NCBI GenBank assembly: GCA_051744245.1
Contig: JBNJCV010000013.1
Coordinates: forward strand, 1 to 33,947
DNA length: 33,947 nucleotides
From: M55B165 sp051744245
Lineage (GTDB): Bacteria > Actinomycetota > Humimicrobiia > Humimicrobiales > Humimicrobiaceae
Direction: 5' to 3'
The first letter of the stretch is position 1; each line of letters begins with the position of its first letter. Positions 23,066 to 31,113 of this stretch are shown one piece after another. Made by a program: the position numbers and the translations under genes. The notes below the pieces were generated by a model. That model was not told the DNA's origin. It did no database searches and saw only the letters and a program-made list of their open reading frames with translations.

Positions 23066-23133
23066 AAGGAGGTTGGGTGAGTATTTTAGAAGGTATTATT
23101 TGAAAATACTAAAAACCCAATCTCCTTTTTTAT
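23066..23133 (+). terminator. Rho-independent terminator of the small lipoprotein gene
   Basis: AAGGAGGTTGGGT (23066-23078) pairs with ACCCAATCTCCTT (23115-23127) with one mismatch, enclosing a second stem AGTATTTT/AAAATACT (23080-23087 and 23103-23110). A T-run follows directly. This is a strong two-tier hairpin, 18 nt after the stop. Confidence 0.85.
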
Positions 23134-23542
23134 TTAGGAATTAAAACTTATTTTAAAGAATGAACAGCCAAGTAAGGATTAATAAGTAAAATTCAATTTA
23201 TGCTTTTAGCTGAGCAGTATGGTCAGGATAAAAATGAGATAAATGAGACACTATAAAAAAGGTGTCTTATTTCTAACAAATTCTTAATTCATTCAAAAGC
23301 ATATAAGCATAAAATATTATCATAATCAGGAATATAAGTTTCGTACTCTACTCAATTGTGGAGCCAAATTATATTTATCCGGAATTCTGTGCTCACTAAA
23401 CCTCCTCGTTAATGATTTTACATCATCAATACCTGATTATAGATTTAGTAAATTATATCCAGTTCTAGAGCCCTTATTCCATATTTAATAGCATCATAAG
23501 AAACAACTCTATTTTTAAGAGACGTCGATATCCTTTGCTTAA
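23134..23542. other. Gene-poor stretch with possible decayed frame on the minus strand
   Basis: A small hairpin AGACAC/GTGTCT followed by TTATTT lies at 23250-23274 and could be a weak terminator. On the minus strand two short open segments in different frames abut: one reading TSLKNRVVSYDAIKYGIRAL then ELDIIY and a stop, the other SGIDDVKSLTRRFSEHRIPD then KYNLAPQLSRVRNLYS and a stop. They look protein-like and may be the remains of one gene, but I cannot name it. Confidence 0.35.
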
Positions 23543-24595
23543 TTACAACCAGGTAAGAGAATTAAGAATATCCTCAAGTTTGGTTTCTGCATACGCGATA
23601 TAAGTATCAGCTGCCCCATAATATATTTTTACTCTATCTTCTTCAAACAATACACCACAGGTAAAAACCACATTGCCAAAATAGCCATTTAGTTCATAAT
23701 CCGCTTGGGGCTTCATTATGGGTTTTTCACTTTTTGCTATAATCCTAAAGGGTTCTTCGCTATCTAATAACACCGCCCTTAGGCAATATCTGTTATCCTT
23801 TGTTGCGCCATGATATATCTCCAACCAGCCTTCCTCTATCCTGAATGGAACAGCACCGCCCCCTATTCTACCGCCGTCCCAGTATCCTTTTCTGGGTCCC
23901 ATTAACCAATTATGGTTACCCCAACAGATAAGATCTGGTGATTCTGATATCCATATTCCTCTTAGTCCGAATTCAGAAGATGAAGGCCTGTTTAAAGCAT
24001 AATATCTCCCACCTATTTTTGTTGGGAAAATTACGACATTTTTGTTATCAGGTGAAAAGATTATACCGTGCCTGACAAATCTAATAAAGTCATCGGTGGA
24101 TGCCAGGCAGGTGGTAATTCCAGTTATATCAGATATTGCACTATAGGTTATGTAATATTTACCACCAATCCTGGTTATTCTTGGATCTTCAATACCAAAT
24201 CTCTCATACATGTTTTCAGGAAGCATGGCTGGATTTTTGTCTACCTCAAAATCAATACCATTTTTGCTTCTAGCAATCCTAAAATGGGAAATAGATGTAA
24301 GATAATTACCCTCTGGTGTCTTTATCATTCTTGGGTCAGAGATATCTGTCGAATCATCAGCTTTATTTAATTCTTTGACAGAAAATTTTCCAATGCTATC
24401 ATCAAACCAGGGCACAAGAAGCTTTTTGGGGTTATCATTTATGGGTGTTTCAGCAACTCTCATCAGAAGTATAACTTCTTCCTTAAATCTCGTAACCCCA
24501 CAGTTAAACACACCTGCTACTTTAAAGCTGGGATCTGATGGTTCTATATCCTCAGGTCCTATTATTGGATTATTTCCTGATCTTTTTATATTCAT
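23543..24595 (-). CDS. GH130 glycoside phosphorylase-like protein 1
   Basis: The 350-residue protein is a five-bladed beta-propeller of family GH130. The blades show the repeated pattern: a start motif with NPIIGPEDI, GVFNCGVTRFKEEVILLMRV, the catalytic general-acid Asp137 in FGIEDPRITRI, NVVIFPTKIGGRYYALNRP, ISESPDLICWG, GWLEIYHGA and VKIYYGAADTYIAYA. GH130 enzymes cleave beta-mannosidic bonds with phosphate (or make them in reverse), usually in the cytoplasm. The insertion around residues 52-85 makes it longer than the other two copies. ATG 24595 with GGTGG just upstream is preferred; a -10-like TATAAT is only about 14 nt before it. It is divergent from the GT4 gene. Confidence 0.88.
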   Translation of the reverse strand: MNIKRSGNNPIIGPEDIEPSDPSFKVAGVFNCGVTRFKEEVILLMRVAETPINDNPKKLLVPWFDDSIGKFSVKELNKADDSTDISDPRMIKTPEGNYLTSISHFRIARSKNGIDFEVDKNPAMLPENMYERFGIEDPRITRIGGKYYITYSAISDITGITTCLASTDDFIRFVRHGIIFSPDNKNVVIFPTKIGGRYYALNRPSSSEFGLRGIWISESPDLICWGNHNWLMGPRKGYWDGGRIGGGAVPFRIEEGWLEIYHGATKDNRYCLRAVLLDSEEPFRIIAKSEKPIMKPQADYELNGYFGNVVFTCGVLFEEDRVKIYYGAADTYIAYAETKLEDILNSLTWL

Positions 24596-24699
24596 ATCCA
24601 CCAAACGTATTATAAAGGCTAAGATTTTTAAGTAATGGTATTATCACTATATGCAGGTTTAAGACTTATTGCAAATAAAGGGGAACGGAAGTTAATTCG

Positions 24700-24708
24700 T
24701 GGTATAAT
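24700..24708 (+). promoter_or_regulatory. Extended -10 promoter before the GT4 gene
   Basis: TGGTATAAT is an extended -10 element (TGn then TATAAT at 24703-24708), in the 182-nt divergent region between GH130-1 and the GT4 gene. No good -35 is present, as expected for the extended type. Confidence 0.45.
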
Positions 24709-24777
24709 TATAGCGTAAAGTAAGTATTATTCTTAAATCTAAATGCTGTTTAATAATTTTTGAAGTAGAGGTGTGTT

Positions 24778-25989
24778 TTAGAAAAGCTAGAAAAAGTCAT
24801 AAGAGAAAAAAATAGATGTATAAATGGTATATATATATCATCATATATACCGAGAAAATGTGGAATTGCAACATATACCAAGGATCTAGCCAAAGCTATT
24901 AACCTTATTAATCCATACTCCAGAGCAGAGATATTTGCACTGGTCAGACCGGAAGATAAGATCGATTATCCCCCTGAAGTTAAATTTAAAATCAACCAGT
25001 ATAAAATTGATTCCTATATTAAAGCTTCCCACCATATCAACAGATCAAGCACAGATGTAGTCATTCTGGAACATGAATTTGGACTGTATGGTGGTGAATT
25101 TGGAGAATATATTATTAAGCTTTTAGAGCTTTTAAAAAAACCCTTAATCATAACTGCTCATACGATACCAGATGATGCCAGTAAGGGATACGGCCTTGTG
25201 CTTAAAGATGTAATAAAGTTTGCTGAAAAAGTTATAGTTATGATGCCTCAAAGTTTGAATAAACTTATTAAGGAATACCATTATCCTGTAGAAAAAATAG
25301 AGATCATCCCCCATGGCGTCCCAGCCATCCCCCTGGAGCCTAATGACAGATATAAAAAGAAAAAGGGACTAGAAGATAGGTTGATCATTGGTAATATAAA
25401 TCTCTTGTCAGAGATCAAAGGACTTGAATATACGCTGGAAGCACTAATAGATATAAAGAGAAAATTTCCCAATGTATTGTACTTAATAATTGGACAGACA
25501 CACCCTGTGGTACTACAGGCAAATGGTGAAAAATATAGGCAATTCCTAAAGGAAAAAATAAAATTCTATAACTTGAATAAAAATGTGAAATTCATAAATA
25601 AATATTTATCTTTAAGCGAACTTGTTGATTGGTTAAAGGCTATAGACATTTATATAACCCCATATTTAGACCCACAGCAGTCAGCTTCAGGTGCCCTGGC
25701 CTATGCGATCGGAGCAGGCAAGGTATGTATTTCAACACCCTATCTTTACGCAAAAGAGGTTCTGGCAAATGGTAGAGGAATAATTGTACCTTTTAGGGAT
25801 CCTCAAGCTATTGCTGATGCTGTTATAGGTATATTTAAAAATCCACAAAAAAAATCTAAAGTAGAAAAGAAGACATATAAATTTGGAAGACTTATGACCT
25901 GGTATAATATAGCTCTTCAGCATCTTACATTATTTGATGAGGTCATAGCTAAATATAATAGTAAAAACCTAATTAAAATAAATCGGTAG
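24778..25989 (+). CDS. GT4-type glycosyltransferase without a canonical start codon
   Basis: The frame is open from 24769 (in-frame TAG at 24766-24768) to the stop, and everything from about 24826 looks like a GT4 enzyme: YISSYIPRKCGIATYTKDLA, VVILEHEFGLYGGEFGEYII, IEIIPHGVPAIPLE, LIIGNINLLSEIKGLEYTLE, and SASGALAYAIGAGKVCISTP in the nucleotide-sugar half. The first in-frame GTG or ATG (GTG 25198) would remove the whole N-terminal Rossmann domain. GAGGTG (24768-24773) lies at correct spacing before the TTA at 24778, which would be a very unusual start. A mutated TTG, a lost base, or another rare start such as ATA is also possible. About 403 residues, matching its relative at 27054. Confidence 0.75.
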   Translation, partial: LEKLEKVIREKNRCINGIYISSYIPRKCGIATYTKDLAKAINLINPYSRAEIFALVRPEDKIDYPPEVKFKINQYKIDSYIKASHHINRSSTDVVILEHEFGLYGGEFGEYIIKLLELLKKPLIITAHTIPDDASKGYGLVLKDVIKFAEKVIVMMPQSLNKLIKEYHYPVEKIEIIPHGVPAIPLEPNDRYKKKKGLEDRLIIGNINLLSEIKGLEYTLEALIDIKRKFPNVLYLIIGQTHPVVLQANGEKYRQFLKEKIKFYNLNKNVKFINKYLSLSELVDWLKAIDIYITPYLDPQQSASGALAYAIGAGKVCISTPYLYAKEVLANGRGIIVPFRDPQAIADAVIGIFKNPQKKSKVEKKTYKFGRLMTWYNIALQHLTLFDEVIAKYNSKNLIKINR

Positions 25990-26044
25990 ACACTATTATT
26001 AAAAAAAATAAAAAGACTATTTTTAAATTATATAGAAAGTACTT

Positions 26045-27052
26045 ATGGACCCACTTAAAAAATTAAGATCAATAACCTCGGATATCGGTGTTTACCAGCA
26101 TGGAAAGTTAAATAAGCCCAATCCTGAATTTGGATATGCCCTGGAAGACCAGGCGAGGGCACTTATGGTTGTCAGTGAATTTAAAGATGAAAAACTGCAG
26201 AAGATTTATTTAAATTTTATACGTAGTGCTCAAAGACAAGACGGCCTGCTTTATCATTTTTATTTTTACAATAAAAGTAATAACTTCACTGACGGCGAGG
26301 GACTTTTCAAAAATGAAGAATACGATACAAAATCAAATGTAAAAGAAGCCTACGGTTTGACTTTATGGTCTCTTTTGGCAACGGATATAAGAAAAGATAA
26401 TAATATAAAAAAGATTATCAAAAATTTGATTAAAGACTCTTACAGCTGGACTTCACCTAGAGCTATATCATCAGCTTTGCTGGGTTTAATAAATATTGAC
26501 TATGGGCACAGCCTTAAAAATAGGTTAAAAGAAAAGTTACATAGCCATTATTTTGACACTCATTCCGACGACTGGGAATGGTTTGAAGATTACCTGGTAT
26601 ATGCAAATGCTATTATCCCCTGGGCCCTTTGGGAGGTTTATTTAAAAAGAAAGTGTAAGAGAAGCTTTGAAATCGCTAAAAAAACAACGGAGTTTTTAAT
26701 CACAAAATGCCAGGAAAATAATATTCCCTCACCCATTGGTTGCAATGGCTGGTATATTAGAGGTAAAGATAAAGCGTTATTTGATCAACAGCCGATTGAT
26801 GCGGGATACATGGTTTGTTGCTTGGAAAAAGCATATTGTGCAACAAAAGATAGTTATTATTTGGCCTGGGCTGAAAAATGGTACAATTGGTTTTGGGGTA
26901 ATAATATAAAAAATACCCCTCTTATAGATGAAAACTTTGCGTGTTACGATGGTTTAAATCCAGAAGGTGTAAATTTAAATCAGGGAGCTGAATCAAACAT
27001 ATGCTTTTTAATGGCATATCTTGCTGCCGGGAGATTGGGAATTGTCAAATGA
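26045..27052 (+). CDS. Probable alpha/alpha-barrel glycan-cluster protein
   Basis: The 335-residue protein is nearly all helical with conserved aromatic pairs (DDWEWFEDYLVYANAIIPWA, CNGWYIRGKDKALFDQQPID and AEKWYNWFWGNN). This looks like the (alpha/alpha)6 toroid seen in many glycosidases and polysaccharide-processing proteins, and similar proteins often accompany GH130 and GT4 genes. The paired acidic residues in DDWEWFED and DQQPIDAGYM could be a catalytic or binding centre. I cannot assign a CAZy family. It lies 55 nt after the GT4 gene on the same strand and ends 1 nt from the convergent GT4 gene. Confidence 0.65.
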   Translation: MDPLKKLRSITSDIGVYQHGKLNKPNPEFGYALEDQARALMVVSEFKDEKLQKIYLNFIRSAQRQDGLLYHFYFYNKSNNFTDGEGLFKNEEYDTKSNVKEAYGLTLWSLLATDIRKDNNIKKIIKNLIKDSYSWTSPRAISSALLGLINIDYGHSLKNRLKEKLHSHYFDTHSDDWEWFEDYLVYANAIIPWALWEVYLKRKCKRSFEIAKKTTEFLITKCQENNIPSPIGCNGWYIRGKDKALFDQQPIDAGYMVCCLEKAYCATKDSYYLAWAEKWYNWFWGNNIKNTPLIDENFACYDGLNPEGVNLNQGAESNICFLMAYLAAGRLGIVK

Positions 27053-27053
27053 T

Positions 27054-28286
27054 CTAGAAATCAGGAGGTAAATTTATTTCTTCACCTTTTATTTTTTGAA
27101 GCCTTGCAAGCCTATATGCTTTCTTATATTTTTTAGCAATAATATTCCAGGATACAACTTCATTTAAATATTTTTTCAGGTTGTCTGACATCCTATTTCG
27201 CAAATCCTTATCATAGGCTAACCTTATTACTTTTTCCTTTAGCATTTGTTTATCGGTAAACAGCATTCCACCTTCACTTTCAAGAGTTTGTGCAGTTAAT
27301 CCTTCCAGTGGAGCAGTAGTGACATAAGGTTTGTTTAAAGAAATAATTCTTGCCAGTGTTCCTGATTGAGTCTCATCAACTGTGGGAAGCACTATAAAAT
27401 TACAAACTGCCATTACTTTATAGTAAATATCACCTCTGGGAATAAATTCGTGATAGTGGGCGACACCTTTATTCTCTAAAATCTCCAGGCTTTTTTTATA
27501 ATTATTATAATCCTCCAGATGAGCTGTATCCCTCATTGTACCTGCAGCAAGTAAATCCCAGCTCTCACCAGTTCTTTCTTTTATTTCCTTGATTATTTCT
27601 TCCCACATGGAAGTCAGGATATCCCATCTCTTATTTGATTGTATCCAGCCTACCAAACCGACCAGATTATTGCTTAAGTGTTTGATCTTATTTAAACCCA
27701 ATTCTTCTTTTAGCTTTGGGATCTCGCTTTCATTCCAATTTTTATCAACTCTTGCTCCATGGGGTACAATCATAATGTTTTTAGGCATTTGCCATTTCCT
27801 TTGTGTAAAAGTCCAGTTAAGCCTCCACTTTTGATACTGACTTTTAAATAAAACCACATCAGAATCTTCGCATAGCTGGTAAATAAAATTTTCCTCAAAA
27901 TCCTTTAATCTCCCATGAACAGTATGTGGTTCGACTACTATGGGAAATTCATTAATAGAACCTAAAAATTCTATAAAACCCTGATTCCTGTCCCCAATAC
28001 CTCTATTGTCTATATGTTCATATAAACCATATTCATGTTGTATGTGAATAACATATGGTTCTATTTTTTTAATTTTTTCAGCAGCTGGCCTCCACCAAAA
28101 ACGATTGGAAGTATCAATAATTGGATAAACTCCTTTTCCGGACCCGTCAGTATGACTGATAACCAGGACTTCTCTTTCTGGGTTTGCTTTTTGAATAAAT
28201 TCTCTGGCTTCTTCGCAGAATGTGGCTATGCCGCATAATCTGGGATAATAACTAGAAACGAGTACAATAGGCCTTTTTTTAGGCAT
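27054..28286 (-). CDS. GT4-type glycosyltransferase, SSYxPRxCGIAT subgroup
   Basis: The 410-residue protein begins VLVSSYYPRLCGIATFCEEA, the same opening as the GT4 at 24778, and continues with IHIQHEYGLYEH, PIVVEPHTVHG, MIVPHGARVDKN, GLVGWIQSNKRWDIL and TQSGTLARIISLNKPYVTTA. The fold is GT-B with N-terminal acceptor and C-terminal nucleotide-sugar halves; it lacks the classical E-x7-E, having the D-E-T-Q-S-G-T-L-A variant instead. Given the GH130 neighbours a GDP-mannose donor is a fair guess, but only that. The start ATG 28286 has no strong ribosome binding site. Confidence 0.88.
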   Translation of the reverse strand: MPKKRPIVLVSSYYPRLCGIATFCEEAREFIQKANPEREVLVISHTDGSGKGVYPIIDTSNRFWWRPAAEKIKKIEPYVIHIQHEYGLYEHIDNRGIGDRNQGFIEFLGSINEFPIVVEPHTVHGRLKDFEENFIYQLCEDSDVVLFKSQYQKWRLNWTFTQRKWQMPKNIMIVPHGARVDKNWNESEIPKLKEELGLNKIKHLSNNLVGLVGWIQSNKRWDILTSMWEEIIKEIKERTGESWDLLAAGTMRDTAHLEDYNNYKKSLEILENKGVAHYHEFIPRGDIYYKVMAVCNFIVLPTVDETQSGTLARIISLNKPYVTTAPLEGLTAQTLESEGGMLFTDKQMLKEKVIRLAYDKDLRNRMSDNLKKYLNEVVSWNIIAKKYKKAYRLARLQKIKGEEINLPPDF

Positions 28287-28308
28287 AAATTTTAATTATT
28301 TTTTATTT

Positions 28309-28431
28309 TTACTGCAATTCTTCTAAATTTATAGATTTTAAACCTATTAGCTTATCTGCTGCACAATAATAAACATAAAGCCAAACTTTGTCAATTAATG
28401 CACCCTTTGGAAATAAGACAGTATCTATATT
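28309..28431 (-). pseudogene. GH130 C-terminal fragment
   Basis: The minus-strand frame reads DTVLFPKGALIDKVWLYVYY, then CAADKLIGLKSINLEELQ and TAA. It matches the last blade of the neighbouring GH130 enzymes (DVVFPCGAVID...VYYGAADSVVALA). Only about 40 residues remain, with a stop codon just upstream, so it is a relic. It lies downstream of GH130-2. Confidence 0.75.
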
Positions 28432-28526
28432 TTAAAATTTTTCCAGTCCTCTTTTTAGAGAGAATAACAATCTCTTTAATCTAGTTATGTAGCATAAGGA
28501 AAGTGTGCCAAATGACTATTTTTTTA

Positions 28527-29465
28527 TTATAAGCGAGGCTTTAAAAGACACAAATCAACAAGATCTTTGATTAATGCTGTCCCAATACACATGACTGAGT
28601 CTGCCCCACCCCAATAAATCTTTATAGTTCCGTCATCTTCTGCTACTGCCCCACAGCAGAAAACAACGTTATGAACATAACCGATGACTTCCCAGGGGTC
28701 CTCCGGTTGAAGTATCCAATCATCAGCTACGCCTATTACCTTAGAAGGATCCTTAAGATCATGCAGCGCCACGCCAAGCCGATATATTGCCCCATCCATG
28801 GTCTTAAAAACGCCATGATAAATGTTTAGCCAGCCTTTACCCGTTTTGACGGGTGTGGCTCCCGGTCCCACCTTCATTTCATCCCAGTGGTAAACCATGG
28901 GTTTGATTACAATTTTAGAATCTCCCCAATGGACCAGGTCTGGGGAGTAGGATATCCAGATAGACCAGGGAGATATTTCCGAGTGTGGGCGGTCCAGTCG
29001 AACATAAAAGTTATTAACCTTTTCAGGAAAAAGGACCACATTGCGGCAGTCTGCCTGCGTAATAAGCGAAATACGTTCAATGTGCATAAAGTTATTAGTT
29101 TTTGCCAGTACTACACGTACACCATGTTTGGAGTACGCATTATAGGTAATAAGATATTCACCATCTATGACGCAGATACGGGGGTCTTCTACGCCATATT
29201 CCTCATAGGAAGCAAAAGGCTCAACATTCGCTGGGGTTATAAGGGGTTTTGGCCTGACTTTAAAACTTAAACCATCTTCGCTTTCTGCAATGCCAATTAC
29301 CGAACGCCCGTTGCGACAGTGGGCTCTAAATAACATGATATATTTACTATTATACTTTGCTACACCAGCATTGTGTACTGTCTCCACTTGATAAGGAACG
29401 TCATGCTTGGTCAGGATTGGATTCTTCTCATAACGTCTTATGATTGGTTCATCTATTTCTGCCAT
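28527..29465 (-). CDS. GH130 glycoside phosphorylase-like protein 2
   Basis: The 312-residue propeller enzyme carries RRYEKNPILTKHDVPYQVET, VHNAGVAKYNSKYIMLFRAH, the catalytic Asp94 in YGVEDPRICVI, CRNVVLFPEKVNNFYVRLDR, ISYSPDLVHWGD, GWLNIYHGVF and IKIYWGGADSVMCIGTALI. Length and motifs are close to beta-1,2-mannobiose/1,2-beta-oligomannan phosphorylases (GH130 subgroup with about 300-320 residues), though linkage preference cannot be read directly. ATG 29465 has GGAGGG 6 nt upstream. The upstream GT4 ends 24 nt earlier, so the two form an operon. Confidence 0.9.
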   Translation of the reverse strand: MAEIDEPIIRRYEKNPILTKHDVPYQVETVHNAGVAKYNSKYIMLFRAHCRNGRSVIGIAESEDGLSFKVRPKPLITPANVEPFASYEEYGVEDPRICVIDGEYLITYNAYSKHGVRVVLAKTNNFMHIERISLITQADCRNVVLFPEKVNNFYVRLDRPHSEISPWSIWISYSPDLVHWGDSKIVIKPMVYHWDEMKVGPGATPVKTGKGWLNIYHGVFKTMDGAIYRLGVALHDLKDPSKVIGVADDWILQPEDPWEVIGYVHNVVFCCGAVAEDDGTIKIYWGGADSVMCIGTALIKDLVDLCLLKPRL

Positions 29466-29489
29466 AATTGCCCTCCGAACTTTTGATCC

Positions 29490-30509
29490 TCACTCTTTTT
29501 TCTGCCTGATAATCTTCTCATAAACTCCTATATAATCTTGCACCATACGGTCTACGCTGAACCGCTCCTTAATCAATTTGCGGCATTGGAACCTGTCTAT
29601 CTGCCTGACTTTAATAACTACCTCAGCCATCTCATCCAAATTATGTACAAGAAAACCTGTGGTACCATCGTCAATGATTTCCGGCATACTGCCCCGGTCA
29701 AAAGCAATTACAGGTGTTCCACAAGCCATTGCCTCCACTACAGAAAGCCCGAAAGGCTCATCAAAGTTTATGGGATGTAAAAGGGCATATGCGCCACCTA
29801 AAAGTTCGTCACGTTTTTTAGGACCAACACTACCTACATAGATGATGCGGTCATCATCCAAATGGGGTTTAACTTGCAGATCAAAGTAGCCCCGATCCTG
29901 AATAATACCTGCTATGATTAAATTCATCCCAGTTTGTCTGGCCACTTCCACACATTCCCTTGTGCCTTTTTCAGGATGTATGCGGCCAAAAAAAAGTAAA
30001 TATTTTCCGTGATCAGATCGAAAAGTGAACTGCTGCAGGTCGATGCCATGATGAATGGTAGCAATATAATCTAGTTCCTGGCATTTATCTGCCTCACTAA
30101 TGGCCACATAAAAAGTCTTCTTGTTATACTTTTTATAAACCGGAAGGATTTTAGGAGATGAAAACCCGTGAATTGTGGTTACCGTTGGTGTTGTGGTCAT
30201 ACCGGTATAGGTCAATGGAAGATAATCGAAATGATTGTGAATAAGGTCAAACTGCTCTCCCCGCTCAAAGACCTCGGATATATGTAAGCATTCCCACACT
30301 TTGGGTAGAATCTCCTTATCTTCCTCATACCCCTTAGGACATACACTCACTAAACGCCCACTGGTTTTTGAATCTGCGGTCGCAAACAAAGTCACATCAA
30401 TACCGCGGACCACCAGGCCTTCAGTTAGCAGAGAGACAATATTTTCCCAGGGACCATATTGTCTGGGTGGAGTGCGCCAGGCTATAGGTGAAAGCATGGC
30501 AATCTTCAT
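29490..30509 (-). CDS. Family 4 glycosyltransferase
   Basis: The 339-residue GT-B protein starts MKIAMLSPIAWRTPPRQYGP, typical of bacterial GT4 enzymes with a loop that binds the nucleotide phosphate. It has DLIHNHFDYLPLTYTG, HHGIDLQQFTF, LLFFGRIHPEKGTRECVEVA and the E-x7-E motif in EPFGLSVVEAMACGTPVIAF. It probably adds a hexose to an oligosaccharide or lipid acceptor. Its ATG overlaps the end of a GH130 fragment by 4 nt, and GH130-2 follows 24 nt later, tying sugar transfer and phosphorolysis to one transcript. Confidence 0.92.
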   Translation of the reverse strand: MKIAMLSPIAWRTPPRQYGPWENIVSLLTEGLVVRGIDVTLFATADSKTSGRLVSVCPKGYEEDKEILPKVWECLHISEVFERGEQFDLIHNHFDYLPLTYTGMTTTPTVTTIHGFSSPKILPVYKKYNKKTFYVAISEADKCQELDYIATIHHGIDLQQFTFRSDHGKYLLFFGRIHPEKGTRECVEVARQTGMNLIIAGIIQDRGYFDLQVKPHLDDDRIIYVGSVGPKKRDELLGGAYALLHPINFDEPFGLSVVEAMACGTPVIAFDRGSMPEIIDDGTTGFLVHNLDEMAEVVIKVRQIDRFQCRKLIKERFSVDRMVQDYIGVYEKIIRQKKE

Positions 30510-30823
30510 GATTTAGCCCCGTACCCTCTGCCGGGATATTTACCGGTACTGGCCACCAGGGTTGGATCAGGATTAATCCGCCAATCGGTTACATAATCCC
30601 GGCTGTGTGCTGCAGTCAGATGTGAAATCGCCCTGCGATCCTTCATCCTTATCACCAACAAGGTATCATAACCAAAACAGTTAGTTCCGACATTAAAGAC
30701 AGTATTGGGTTGGCAAGTAATACCTGTTGCCTGAATGGTGGAATTTGCCTTATGCCGAATAAAAAGTTCTTTAAATTTTATATTGCTCATTGCCTTTAGT
30801 TTTTGAGTTAGTATGTAAGCCAT
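30506..30823 (-). pseudogene. GH130 N-terminal fragment
   Basis: A 105-residue frame matches the first blade and a half of GH130: FKELFIRHKANSTIQATGIT, PNTVFNVGTNCFGYDTLLVI and RRAISHLTAAHSRDYVTDWR, then ends GKYPGRGYGAKS where intact enzymes continue to the E-D-P-R catalytic motif. It lacks the catalytic aspartate and four-fifths of the propeller. It ends in a 4-nt overlap with the GT4 start, so translation may still serve coupling. The start could be ATG 30823 or 30790; neither has a good ribosome binding site. With the fragment at 28309 it shows past GH130 duplication and loss. Confidence 0.78.
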
Positions 30824-30908
30824 TTTTAAACTACTGCTATCCTTCAGATCAAATTTATTCTTTTGGCTTTTACTGCAATTTTTATCTTTATTAAATTAAT
30901 ACATTTTC

Positions 30909-30925
30909 GAATCAATGTTTGATTC
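30909..30925. promoter_or_regulatory. Perfect 7-bp dyad upstream of the GH130 fragment
   Basis: GAATCAA and TTGATTC flank a 3-nt centre in the 290-nt gap between GH130-3 and the GH130 fragment. A minus-strand TATAAT occurs about 20 nt upstream of it. It could be an operator for the run below; no second copy was noticed. The rest of 30824-31113 shows nothing recognisable. Confidence 0.3.
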
Positions 30926-31113
30926 TACTCCATTATACTACTACCTCTCACATAATTGATAACTAATATGAATCTAGAATGAATAAATATTGACTATTTC
31001 TTAAATTACCTACAAGCAATTGAGAATAAGACATGTTATTGTTTATAATTCTATTTTCTTCAATGGTTTCCTTTGGTATATGTTATCCCAAATAAAAGCT
31101 AAAGTGGGTTTTA

